Part shown: positions 1 through 7,685 of the stretch, piece after piece | Layout of the letters: the number at the start of each line of letters is the position of its first letter | How positions within the stretch are numbered: the stretch's first letter is position 1 | Origin: Halohasta salina | Lineage (GTDB): Archaea > Halobacteriota > Halobacteria > Halobacteriales > Haloferacaceae | Length of the DNA: 64,000 nt | Direction: 5' to 3' | Assembly (NCBI RefSeq): GCF_024178165.1 | Contig: NZ_JAMZIE010000005.1 | Span: 1 to 64,000, forward strand | Position numbers and translations under genes: made by a program | Notes under the pieces: generated by a model | Databases searched by the model: none | What the model saw: only the letters and a program-made list of their open reading frames with translations | Told to the model about the DNA's origin: nothing

Positions 1-10
1 GACGCTCCGA

Positions 11-42
11 GACAAACGTCTTGATTGGGAACATCGTTTGTC
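11..42. repeat. 8-bp perfect inverted repeat
   Basis: GACAAACG at 11-18 is matched by CGTTTGTC at 35-42 with a 16-nt spacer. It lies downstream of the signal peptidase gene, which reads leftward. It may be a terminator stem or an operator of a gene outside the window; chance cannot be excluded. Nothing else is recognisable in 1-112. Confidence 0.3.
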
Positions 43-112
43 GGGTGGCACGAACGTGTCACCCTTGCCCGCTGTGACTTCCAGCTACTGCTGAGAACTG
101 ACCAACAATCAT

Positions 113-748
113 CTACCCAAGAGCGATCCGTGTATTCATCCTCGTATCGCGTGACGACTCTCGATCGCTCTGTTTCGTATTTCGATCCCGCCACTCACCG
201 ACGATATACCAGACGAGCGTCACCCCAAAGAACAGATACGCGAGCCCTTGTGCGCCGAGTACTGACGACGTACCAAACACTGAGACGGTTTGTCGTTGCA
301 CTGTACTAATTCCAGACTGTATTGCCTCGGCACCAGTCCCAAGATGAGGAATCACAATAACGTTCCCTCTGATCTGCAGTGCCTTTGCGACGATTTGTGT
401 CTCTTTGACTGGCGGCTCTCCGTCGTCTTGATCAATGAACGTGTTTGCGTCCCCTTTTGTGAGATATCCCCGACTGTTCTCACCGACGATTCGATGGGTT
501 GTCAAACCGCCTCCCTCAATGACCTGTGCCTGATAGACGATCACATCTCCGGTCTCGATCGATCCAAGTACGGCGTCAGGTATCGCAATAAAACCATCGC
601 CAGTATCTATCGTTGGAGACATACTACCGGTTTCAACAAAAGCTAGTAGAATGGGCTGGCCAATGATCTGTCCTACTACTAATAGAACAACCAGCACAAG
701 TAATATACCACTGATGATTTGAACGATAGATTTCCTAAAACCCGACAT
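113..748 (-). CDS. Archaeal signal peptidase I (S26B)
   Basis: This is a 211-residue membrane peptidase that would remove Sec or Tat signal peptides on the outer face of the membrane. An N-terminal membrane segment (about residues 10-36) leads into the catalytic box ETGSMSPTID with nucleophile Ser42. The archaeal/Sec11-type His replaces the bacterial Lys in GLTTHRIVG (His85), and an Asp follows in LTKGDAN (Asp100). A second membrane segment lies near residues 165-185, followed by a charged tail. The start is the ATG at 746-748. It lies 124 nt downstream of an exported protein gene on the same strand, which suggests a dedicated peptidase-substrate pair. Family assignment is firm; the substrate is inference. 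Confidence 0.9.
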   Translation of the reverse strand: MSGFRKSIVQIISGILLVLVVLLVVGQIIGQPILLAFVETGSMSPTIDTGDGFIAIPDAVLGSIETGDVIVYQAQVIEGGGLTTHRIVGENSRGYLTKGDANTFIDQDDGEPPVKETQIVAKALQIRGNVIVIPHLGTGAEAIQSGISTVQRQTVSVFGTSSVLGAQGLAYLFFGVTLVWYIVGEWRDRNTKQSDRESSRDTRMNTRIALG

Positions 749-872
749 GATGTAGAAGGTTTATTTCGGATACTATTTCAGTAGTCAGTCCCTGAAATGC
801 GTGTCCGTTTGGCTGAAGTAAATAAAATATAAATATTATGTATGTTTATAAAACGGATTCACGACATTTTTA

Positions 873-1478
873 TCAGTTTCCTGTTTCTTCTGCGTTCACG
901 ACAAAGGCCTCATTGGTCGGATTGGCAGGTAGGTCATCTGCAACAATCTTGACACCCACAGACAAAGCCTGTCCGGGACTTATATCCGTCTTATTGCTTG
1001 AGTTGAGCGGGTTTCGACCGCCTCCCTTCTCTTCATAGAATGTAATACCATCAATGCTTTCATCAATCCATACATCAAGTTCACCCACGCCGGACCCAGA
1101 GTTGTTTGATAGGTTCCGGATCTCGAACGTCCCGTCGAAGTAGTATGTTGAGCTAGGGTTTACACCATCGCCACCAAGGGAGTTGCCTTGTTGAGGATCT
1201 CCGCTTCGCGCACTCGTTGGGTTATCACTTGTAAAATCGAGTTCCAGTTTATTTGGACTGCCACTGAACTTCACGAAATTCCCATTTCGAGTGTCACCTC
1301 CATCACTAAGTCCATCTTCGGGCCGCTGTAGCGCCACGTATGCGGCTTGGTCACCGACAATCTCCGCTTCAATTGTCCGGTTTCCTGAACTGAACTGTGA
1401 CACTGCACCAGTTCCCATTGCAGCTGCCCCGCCGGCAGCGAGCGATCCGAGTCCGACCACGAATTTGCGTCGTTCCAT
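873..1478 (-). CDS. Exported protein, DUF1102/SipW-dependent-like
   Basis: This 201-residue protein starts MERRKFVVGLGSLAAGGAAAMG, a twin-arginine-like leader with a hydrophobic core. The mature part is rich in Asn, Ser, Gly and beta-type sequence and has no catalytic motif I recognise. The stretch AEIVGDQAAYVALQR resembles the A-D-x-x-A-aromatic-L-A motif of haloarchaeal DUF1102-type exported proteins, which are often encoded beside a signal peptidase. The neighbouring signal peptidase is downstream on the same strand. A surface or fibre-like structural role is a guess; the exported location is well supported. Confidence 0.7.
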   Translation of the reverse strand: MERRKFVVGLGSLAAGGAAAMGTGAVSQFSSGNRTIEAEIVGDQAAYVALQRPEDGLSDGGDTRNGNFVKFSGSPNKLELDFTSDNPTSARSGDPQQGNSLGGDGVNPSSTYYFDGTFEIRNLSNNSGSGVGELDVWIDESIDGITFYEEKGGGRNPLNSSNKTDISPGQALSVGVKIVADDLPANPTNEAFVVNAEETGN

Positions 1479-1750
1479 TGTCGTTCGTACCTCGTTTGTG
1501 CGTCGCGTCCAGGTCCTTGACGACTACAACCGCCTCGCTGTCTGCGACGCGTATCTACTGGCTCGGATGGAACCCCCTTTGGAATGAGCTACCTATCAAA
1601 TCGGATACAGCCTCTGTGAACACCGAAGGGAGTCTCCGAACCGCAGCAGAGCCTCTCTGAGTCGACCCACACAGTCTTTCAGCGTCCGTAAACAGCCTCT
1701 GCCGACGTGGAGACGATGTATTTCAACTCGTTCGATCAGTCGCGGCGTGC

Positions 1751-1765
1751 GTAGTCGGTGACTAC
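1751..1765. repeat. Palindrome GTAGTC-N3-GACTAC
   Basis: GTAGTCGGTGACTAC is a perfect 6-bp palindrome with a 3-nt centre. Related sequences occur at 36378-36392 and 50590-50606, mostly near the 3' ends of genes. Here it is in a divergent intergenic region, so an operator is as likely as a terminator. Confidence 0.4.
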
Positions 1766-1777
1766 CAGAACGAACAG

Positions 1778-1799
1778 GTTTACTGTTCGACCAGTAAAC
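1778..1799. repeat. 8-bp perfect inverted repeat
   Basis: GTTTACTG (1778-1785) and CAGTAAAC (1792-1799) flank a 6-nt TTCGAC centre. It could be a regulator-binding site for one of the flanking genes. No known consensus is recognised. Confidence 0.35.
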
Positions 1800-1985
1800 A
1801 CCGACTACTAGCCAAAAACTACAGGATACAGACCGATACAATGTCTATAGTCACCTGATCAATACAAGTTCCCAGTAGGTGAGGGCTTACGTTTGTATGT
1901 CTGTTTATACTGAAATACACGTGCCATAGACTCCCTATGTGAATGGTGGGACTTGTGGTCACAACACCGATACATGGGAGGACGG

Positions 1986-2576
1986 ATGCAACGGGCTGAG
2001 CAACGTGACGGCACGTCCACGGCCATCGACGGCCAAGAGCTGTCACAGGACGAACTTCTCACGATACTCAGTAATCAACGCCGCCGGTTTGCGATCCACT
2101 ATCTGAAACAGCAGGATGGGGCCGAACTGACAGTCACGGAACTCGCCGAGCAGGTCGCTGGGTGGGAAAACGACAAGCAGATTGAAGCACTGACACAAAA
2201 GGAGCGAAAACGTGTCCGGAGCGCGCTTCGGCAGTTTCACCTGCCGAAGATGGCCGACAGTGGCGTCATCAAGTATGATACGGCGCGGGGGATGGTCAGC
2301 CTGACGGAGGCAACCAGAAACGCCAACTTCTACGTCGACTCGCTCACCGGCCGTGCGATCCCGTGGGGGATGTACTATCTGGGGTTCTCGGCGCTGAGTG
2401 CGGCCTGTCTGGTCGGTCTCTGGATGGAACTCTACCCGCTGACGCTGTTGTCACCCCGTGTGTATGGCGTCTTTTTCGTCACCGCACTTGCCGCCTCGTC
2501 GATAGGACATTTTTATGACAACTACTACCGGATGCGACTGGGTGCACGGGACAAACCACTGGAGGTCGAACAATGA
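1986..2576 (+). CDS. DUF7344-like winged-helix protein with two membrane segments
   Basis: The start is taken as the ATG at 1986 because GGGAGG sits just upstream at 1976-1981; an in-frame ATG at 1974 overlaps that box. The protein is 196 residues. The N-terminal half reads like a winged-helix domain of the haloarchaeal DUF7344 type (DELLTILSNQRRRFAIHYL, then LTVTELAEQVAGWEN and RVRSALRQFHLPKMADSGVIKYD). The C-terminal part has two hydrophobic segments, around LGFSALSAACLVGLWM and YGVFFVTALAASSIG. It is translationally coupled by an ATGA overlap to the next exported protein gene, so it may be a membrane-bound regulator of the small surface-protein cluster. DNA binding is inferred from the fold. 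Confidence 0.65.
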   Translation: MQRAEQRDGTSTAIDGQELSQDELLTILSNQRRRFAIHYLKQQDGAELTVTELAEQVAGWENDKQIEALTQKERKRVRSALRQFHLPKMADSGVIKYDTARGMVSLTEATRNANFYVDSLTGRAIPWGMYYLGFSALSAACLVGLWMELYPLTLLSPRVYGVFFVTALAASSIGHFYDNYYRMRLGARDKPLEVEQ

Positions 2577-2983
2577 GCCGACACCGGAACTACGTCCTGT
2601 TGCTGGGGATCGTGGTTGCTCTCAGTCTCACGTTCGGCACCAGTAGCGTCAGTTCGGTCTCGGCGGACCGCGGCATCGAGGTCGCGGTTGCCGACGACAA
2701 CGAGGCGTTTCTGGCATTCGAGCAGCGCGCCACGGCACCGGCCAACGGGACCACATCGCTCAACGTGACCGTCGGAAACCAGTATCCCAGCGGGACGACG
2801 CTCACAAGCGTTACCGTCTCGGTAACCGGCGCGGCCGCCGACTCCCGAGAAACCGTTCGTCTGGATACGGGTACCCAACACGTGTGGACGTTCGACGCCG
2901 TTTCGTGCCGGGATACGCTTTCGGTCGAAGCCGAGGGACCCGGCGTCTCTGCCGCCTTCGAACGCCCCGTATCCTGTCACTGA
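2573..2983 (+). CDS. Small exported protein, DUF1102-like
   Basis: This 136-residue protein starts with a Sec-type signal (YVLLLGIVVALSLTFG, then a likely cleavage near SVSA). The mature protein has the stretch VAVADDNEAFLAFEQR, which resembles AEIVGDQAAYVALQR in the exported protein at 873-1478. Two cysteines (SCRDT and VSCH) could form a disulfide. It overlaps the upstream winged-helix gene by ATGA. Function unknown; the resemblance suggests a paralogous surface protein. Confidence 0.6.
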   Translation: MSRHRNYVLLLGIVVALSLTFGTSSVSSVSADRGIEVAVADDNEAFLAFEQRATAPANGTTSLNVTVGNQYPSGTTLTSVTVSVTGAAADSRETVRLDTGTQHVWTFDAVSCRDTLSVEAEGPGVSAAFERPVSCH

Positions 2984-3037
2984 TCCCGTTCGGAAACCCC
3001 GAACGCCTATTTATATTCCCCGCCTCACTCCGAACGA

Positions 3038-4222
3038 ATGCTCGAAGGGCTCAACGTCGCACTCGGCGTCACGGGCAGCATCGCCGCGGTGAAAACGGTC
3101 GAACTCGCCCACGAACTCCGTCGACACGGCGCGACCGTCCGGGCGGTCATGAGCCCCAGCGCCACCGGGATCATCCACCCGTGGGCCGTTGACTTCGCGA
3201 CCGATAGCGACGTCATAACGGAAATCACCGGACAGGTCGAACACGTCGATCTTTGTGGCCGCGAGGGGTGGGCCGACGCCTTCCTGATCGCCCCCGCGAC
3301 TGCCAACACCGTCGGCAAGATCGCGGGCGCGGTCGACGACACCCCCGTTACCACCACCGCTACGACCGCCCTCGGCGCGGGTGTCCCGGTCGTCATCGCC
3401 CCCGCGATGCACGAGCCGATGTACGACCACCCCGGCGTCCTCGACGCCATCGAGCGCGTCGAGTCGTGGGGCGTCGACTTCGTCGACCCCCGATTGGAAG
3501 AGGGCAAAGCGAAAATCGCGGCCGAAGACGCGATCGTCACCGCGGTCGCCCGCGCGACGACGCCGCAGGAACTGGCCGGCCGGCACGTCGTCGTCACCAG
3601 CGGGGCCACGAGCGAGTCGATCGACCCGATCCGCGTGCTGACCAATCGCGCCTCGGGGTCGACCGGGCGCGCGGTCGCCCGCGCCTGTCACGTTCGCGGT
3701 GCGGATGTCACCCTCGTCCACGACGGCCCGGAACGCCACTACGCCGAGACGATCGGGGTAGAGAGCGCCGCCGAGATGCTGGCCGCCGTCGAGAAGGCAG
3801 TGCCGGACGCCGACGCCCTGATCTCGGCGGCGGCGATCTCGGACTACACGGTTGAGGCCGCCGACACCAAACTCCGGTCGGGCGAGCCCCGAACGCTCGA
3901 TCTAGAGCCGACGCCCAAACTGTTGGACGCGATCCGGGAGTCCCACCCCGAGTTGCCGATCGTGGGCTTCAAAGCCGAGAGTTCCGGGGACGACGCGGCG
4001 ATGGTCGACCGGGCCGCCGCGCTCCGCGACCGGATCGGCTGTGCGTTCGTCGTCGCCAACGACGCGAGCGTGATGGGAGAGGCCGAGACGCGGGCGCTGT
4101 TCGTCGATTCCGGCACGGAGACCCTCGCCGACTGCGAGACGGTCGACGGGCCGAAACGGGCGGTCGGCGAGGCGGTCGCTCGGCGGCTCGCGGGCCACCT
4201 CGGGACGTCCTCGACTGCGTGA
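3038..4222 (+). CDS. coaBC: Phosphopantothenoylcysteine decarboxylase / phosphopantothenate-cysteine ligase
   Basis: This 394-residue bifunctional enzyme makes two steps of coenzyme A synthesis: it joins cysteine to 4'-phosphopantothenate and decarboxylates the product. The N-terminal flavoprotein domain (about 1-180) shows GVTGSIAAVKTVELAHEL, APATANTVGKIAG and PAMHEPMYDHP. The C-terminal CoaB domain (about 185-390) shows VTSGATSESIDPIRVLTNRASGSTG and a late VANDAS segment. A TATA-like TATTTATAT at about 3008-3016 precedes the ATG by some 25 nt, so the message is probably leaderless. Length and domain order are normal for the family. Confidence 0.95.
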   Translation: MLEGLNVALGVTGSIAAVKTVELAHELRRHGATVRAVMSPSATGIIHPWAVDFATDSDVITEITGQVEHVDLCGREGWADAFLIAPATANTVGKIAGAVDDTPVTTTATTALGAGVPVVIAPAMHEPMYDHPGVLDAIERVESWGVDFVDPRLEEGKAKIAAEDAIVTAVARATTPQELAGRHVVVTSGATSESIDPIRVLTNRASGSTGRAVARACHVRGADVTLVHDGPERHYAETIGVESAAEMLAAVEKAVPDADALISAAAISDYTVEAADTKLRSGEPRTLDLEPTPKLLDAIRESHPELPIVGFKAESSGDDAAMVDRAAALRDRIGCAFVVANDASVMGEAETRALFVDSGTETLADCETVDGPKRAVGEAVARRLAGHLGTSSTA

Positions 4223-4424
4223 TCGGAGGCATTTTTGAATAGTATCCGGTAATTTCGGGGTGCAAATTCGAAATGGGCTGCGTATTTGCCATGTTTTTGA
4301 AACACACCGGAATTCCGAGTGGGTAGAGATAAGAATAGTTTTGAGGCGTCCCTGATTTGCTACACACAAGAGTAGAGAATGACGTTCGGACACGACTTCA
4401 CCGACCGAACGGGGTGGGCCACCG

Positions 4425-5522
4425 ATGGCGGCTGAGGAGGCTCCACGGCTGGTCGTCCCGGTACAGCGCTCGGTAACCCTCCGGCAGACCGTCGACTACG
4501 CGATGGCCGAGGTGCTTGCAGCCGACGGTGAGCCGACCGTCCACTTCGTCTTCATGGCCACCTGGCGCGGGGGCGATCCGGGAACCGACGCCGACCGGGA
4601 CCGCGCGGAGGCGCTCCTCGACCAGATCCGGATCTGGGCCCGCTACGAGTGCGAGGAGGCCGGCGTCAACCCCGAGACGATCGAGATCGAAACCGCGCTG
4701 ATCGGCCTCGAGAGCTACCTGTTTAGTCCCGATGAGTACGCCGACCTCCTGACGAGCTACGCCGCCGACCACGACCTCGATCGGGTGGTCGTCGACCCCG
4801 AGTACTCGCTGGTCGGCCACACGACGCTGCTCCAGCCGCTCGAATTCGAACTCGAACGGAGCAAGCTGGCCATCGAGGAGGCTCCCGTCGACCGGCCGAC
4901 ACGGCGCGACCGGCTGGTGAGCCGCCCCAACCTGCCGCGGTTTCTCGCCCTCTTTGGGGTCTCGTTCCTCTTCTATCAGATCCTCGGCGGCTTCAGCGGC
5001 ACCTTCGATCTGGTGACCGGGATCGCCACCGCCGCCATCGTGGCGATCACCCTCGACAGCGTGAGCTTCTATCGGGATCCTACGCTCGTCGACTCCCCGA
5101 AGCGGATCCTCCGCGGCGTGGTGTACGTCCCGTATCTGCTCTACGAGATCGTGGTCTCGAACCTCGTGGTCGCCCGGCTCATCCTCGATCCCCGGCTGGA
5201 TATCGACCCACGGCTGACCAAGGTGCGGGTGTTCGTCGGCTCGGGGTTCCCCCTGACGACGCTGGCAAACAGCATCACCCTGACGCCGGGGACGCTGACG
5301 GTGACCGCCGAAGACCAGGAGCTGTACGTCCACTCGCTGGCCCCCTTCGCCCGCGAGGGGCTGTTCGACGGCTCGCTCGAACGCTGGGTCCGGTTCGTCT
5401 TCTACGGCCGGGAGGCCGCCCGCTTCCCCTCGCCGCGGGAGCGCGGCGACACCGAAGTGTTGCAGGAGCCAAGCGACGCGGCGTCGACCGACGCCGATGA
5501 GTCGGGCGGTGAGGAGCGATGA
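4425..5522 (+). CDS. mrpE: Mrp antiporter subunit E with N-terminal UspA-like domain
   Basis: This is the first gene of a nine-gene Mrp-type antiporter operon. Residues about 165-330 match MrpE/MnhE: membrane segments around FLALFGVSFLFYQILGG and GIATAAIVAITLDSVSF, then YVPYLLYEIVVSNLVVARLILDPRL and the conserved TLLANSITLTPGT-type stretch (TTLANSITLTPGTLTV). Ordinary MrpE is about 160 residues. The extra N-terminal 160 residues resemble a nucleotide-binding universal-stress-type domain (VPVQRSVTLRQTVDYA, then DLDRVVVDPEYSLVG). The C-terminus is a charged tail. It overlaps mrpF by ATGA. The N-terminal domain assignment is tentative. Confidence 0.88.
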   Translation: MAAEEAPRLVVPVQRSVTLRQTVDYAMAEVLAADGEPTVHFVFMATWRGGDPGTDADRDRAEALLDQIRIWARYECEEAGVNPETIEIETALIGLESYLFSPDEYADLLTSYAADHDLDRVVVDPEYSLVGHTTLLQPLEFELERSKLAIEEAPVDRPTRRDRLVSRPNLPRFLALFGVSFLFYQILGGFSGTFDLVTGIATAAIVAITLDSVSFYRDPTLVDSPKRILRGVVYVPYLLYEIVVSNLVVARLILDPRLDIDPRLTKVRVFVGSGFPLTTLANSITLTPGTLTVTAEDQELYVHSLAPFAREGLFDGSLERWVRFVFYGREAARFPSPRERGDTEVLQEPSDAASTDADESGGEER

Positions 5523-5824
5523 CGTTCGTCGAGACGGCGATCCTCGCGGGCGTTACGGTCGCCGACCTGCTGTTGGTTGCGGCGGCGCTGTTCGTCAGCC
5601 TCGCGGTGATGATGCTCTACCGCGCCATCCTGGGGCCGACCAATCAGGACCGCGTGCTCGCGGTCAACGTCCTCGGCACCAACACGGTGGTCATCCTCGC
5701 GCTGCTGGGGGCTGCGTTGGGCGAGCCGTGGTTCCTCGATATCGCGCTGGTGTATGCCCTGTTGAACTTCCTGATGTCGATCGCCATCTCGAAGTTCACC
5801 GTCGAGCGCGGGGGTGTGATATGA
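5519..5824 (+). CDS. mrpF: Mrp antiporter subunit F
   Basis: This 101-residue membrane subunit has three hydrophobic segments. The stretch MMLYRAILGPTNQDRVLAVNVLGTNTVVILALLG fits the MrpF/MnhF signature (R-x-x-x-G-P-x-x-x-D-R). It sits between mrpE and mrpG with 4-nt overlaps on both sides, the classical E-F-G order. Confidence 0.92.
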   Translation: MTFVETAILAGVTVADLLLVAAALFVSLAVMMLYRAILGPTNQDRVLAVNVLGTNTVVILALLGAALGEPWFLDIALVYALLNFLMSIAISKFTVERGGVI

Positions 5825-6141
5825 TCGAAGCCATCCGGATCGGCCTGATCGTCGTCGCCGTCGTGCTGGGACTGTTCTTCACGTTCGTCTCGGCGACGGG
5901 CGTCATCCGGCTGCCGGACGTCTTTTCGCGGGCCCACACCGCCTCGCAGGCCGACACCCTCGGGGCCGGCTTCGCGCTGGCGGCGGTCGCGCTGACCCTC
6001 GGCTGGGAGCCCACGACCGTCAAGACAGTTCTCCTGTTGGTGTTCATCTTCGTCACCAACCCGACGGCGGCCCACGCCATCGCGCGGGCAGCCTACGAGG
6101 AGGGTATCGAACCGTGGACGACGGGGGACGAGCGCCGATGA
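5821..6141 (+). CDS. mrpG: Mrp antiporter subunit G
   Basis: This 106-residue subunit starts at the ATG overlapping the mrpF stop (ATGA at 5821-5824). It shows the MrpG pattern GVIRLPDVFSRAHTASQADTLG, in which the Leu-Pro-Asp and Arg-x-His residues are conserved, followed by VLLLVFIFVTNPTAAHAIARAAY. It has three membrane segments. A longer upstream frame exists but would overlap mrpF, so the ATG at 5821 is preferred. Confidence 0.92.
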   Translation: MIEAIRIGLIVVAVVLGLFFTFVSATGVIRLPDVFSRAHTASQADTLGAGFALAAVALTLGWEPTTVKTVLLLVFIFVTNPTAAHAIARAAYEEGIEPWTTGDERR

Positions 6142-6722
6142 TCCCACCCGTCGACGCCGCGCCGGTACTCCAGAGCGTCGGCATCACGCCGATCGAGATT
6201 GCGCTGTTCGTCTTCGTCTTGATTACCGCAGTGCTGACCGCGCTGTTCCGTGACGTGCTGGCGGCGATCGTCGTCTTCGCAGCCTACAGCCTCGGGTTGG
6301 CGCTCATCTACACGTTCTACCGCGCCCCCGACGTGGGGCTGACCGAGGCCGCCATCGGGGCCGGTGTCACCACCGTCTTCCTGCTGTTGACGATCGCCAA
6401 AACCACCCGCCCGGCGACCGACGAACTGTTCGAACCCATCGACTGGCCCGCTGTGGCCGTCTGTGGCCTGTTTGCGCTGGTCGTCGGGTCGACGCTATTT
6501 GCCTTCCCCGCGGTCGGCGATCCGCTGTCGCCGATCCTCCAGAACGGGGAGGTGACCGGCTACTACCTCGCCAACGCCTACTCCGAGACGGGCGCACACA
6601 ACGCCGTCACCTCGGTGCTGGCGGCCTACCGCGGGTTCGATACCTTCGGGGAGGCCGTGGTGGTCTTCGCCGCCGGCATCGCGAGTCTGCTGGTGTTGGG
6701 TCGGGAGGTGTTCACCACATGA
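6138..6722 (+). CDS. DUF4040-type Mrp subunit (MrpA C-terminal-like)
   Basis: This 194-residue membrane protein starts at the ATG that overlaps the mrpG stop. It contains FRDVLAAIVVFAAYSLGLALIYTFYRAPDVGLTEAAIGAGVTTVFLLLTI, the pattern of DUF4040 and of the C-terminal part of bacterial MrpA (A-P-D-V-x-x-T-E-A). The second half has further membrane segments and an extracytoplasmic stretch ending near NAVTSVLAAYRGFDTFGEAVVVFAAG, which is MrpA/MbhE-like. In haloarchaea the MrpA functions are split over several genes, as seen here. Confidence 0.85.
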   Translation: MIPPVDAAPVLQSVGITPIEIALFVFVLITAVLTALFRDVLAAIVVFAAYSLGLALIYTFYRAPDVGLTEAAIGAGVTTVFLLLTIAKTTRPATDELFEPIDWPAVAVCGLFALVVGSTLFAFPAVGDPLSPILQNGEVTGYYLANAYSETGAHNAVTSVLAAYRGFDTFGEAVVVFAAGIASLLVLGREVFTT

Positions 6723-7324
6723 GCGACCGTGACGGGAGCCGACCCGACGAACGGCTGGACGGCCGGCTCGACAGCGACGGCGTCGCCCGCCAGCGCCCGG
6801 TGTACTCCGAGAGTCAAGTGATCATGACGACCGTCAAAGTCGTGATCCCGTTCGTCATGACCTACGGGCTGTTCATCACGTTCCACGGCGCGGATACGCC
6901 GGGCGGCGGCTTCCAGGGCGGGGCGATCATCGCCTCGGTGTTCCTGATGATCGCCTTCGCCTTCGGCATCGAGTCGACGCGGGAGTGGCTGGCCAACAGC
7001 CTCGTCGTCGGCCTCGGCACGGTCGGCGTGTTCATTTTCGGCGCGATCGGCTTCGGGCCGCTGTTGCTGGGCGGGAACTTCCTCGAATACACCCGCTACG
7101 AGCCGCTGCTCGGCGATCTGCTCGGGCTCAAGGAGTACGAGTTCGTCAAATACGGGATGGAGGCCGTCGAGATACTCGGCATCGCCTTCATCGTCTCGGG
7201 GGTCCTGATGGGGCTGTTTTTCGCCCTCGCGGCGGGCTACAGCCCGTCGACCGACTCCCTCGCCGTCACTGGTGACCGCCGCGACGGTGCCGACACCGCT
7301 ACCATGGAGGATACCGATGACTGA
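6719..7324 (+). CDS. mrpB: Mrp antiporter subunit B
   Basis: This 201-residue protein matches MrpB/MnhB: VVIPFVMTYGLFITFHGADTPGGGFQGGAIIASVFLMIAFAFG, with the typical H-G-x-x-x-P-G-G-G-F-Q-G-G. It has a hydrophilic N-terminal extension (about 35 residues) and an acidic C-terminal tail. It overlaps the preceding gene by 4 nt and mrpC by 8 nt, so the operon is tightly coupled. Confidence 0.92.
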   Translation: MSDRDGSRPDERLDGRLDSDGVARQRPVYSESQVIMTTVKVVIPFVMTYGLFITFHGADTPGGGFQGGAIIASVFLMIAFAFGIESTREWLANSLVVGLGTVGVFIFGAIGFGPLLLGGNFLEYTRYEPLLGDLLGLKEYEFVKYGMEAVEILGIAFIVSGVLMGLFFALAAGYSPSTDSLAVTGDRRDGADTATMEDTDD

Positions 7325-7685
7325 TTTCGTTTCACTACTGACGACCCGCCACGCCTACGTCCTGTTCGTCCTGCTGTCGACGATCGGCCTCTACATGCTG
7401 ATCGCCAACGAAAACCTCGTCAAGAAGATCATCGGGGTGAACATGTTCCAGACGGGAATTTTCCTGTTCTTCGTGAGCTCGGCCTACCGGGTCGGGGGGA
7501 GCGCGCCGATTGTCGAAGACGGCGGCGGCCCCTACGTCAGCCCGCTACCGCAGGTGATCGTGCTGACGGCGATCGTCGTCGGCATCAGCCTCACCGCCGT
7601 GGGGCTGGCGCTGTCGATCCGGCTCTACAGCGAGTACGGCACCCTGCGGGCCGACGCCCTCCGGGAGGTGATCGGCGATGAGTGA
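7317..7685 (+). CDS. mrpC: Mrp antiporter subunit C (NuoK-like)
   Basis: The start is taken as ATG 7317 (MTDFVSLLTTRHAYVLFVLL), which gives a 122-residue NuoK-like protein of normal length; a longer frame begins at 7272 but reads through the mrpB end. The stretch LYMLIANENLVKKIIGVNMFQTGIFLFFV fits MrpC/MnhC, and DPLPQALVLTAIVVG-like PLPQVIVLTAIVVGISLTAVGLAL is the second hallmark. Confidence 0.92.
   Translation: MTDFVSLLTTRHAYVLFVLLSTIGLYMLIANENLVKKIIGVNMFQTGIFLFFVSSAYRVGGSAPIVEDGGGPYVSPLPQVIVLTAIVVGISLTAVGLALSIRLYSEYGTLRADALREVIGDE

Larger units (their letters stand above)
1479..1985. other. Intergenic region between divergent genes
   Basis: This 507-nt gap lies between the leftward exported-protein gene and a rightward winged-helix gene. 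I see no convincing coding sequence in it; the short frames here lack archaeal codon bias. It contains two short palindromes, at 1751-1765 and 1778-1799, listed separately. The sequence is less GC-rich than the genes and presumably carries both divergent promoters. Confidence 0.6.

Noticed and set aside
1596-1841. 81-codon frame in the divergent intergenic region
   Set aside because: No archaeal codon bias or domain; it overlaps the palindromes.
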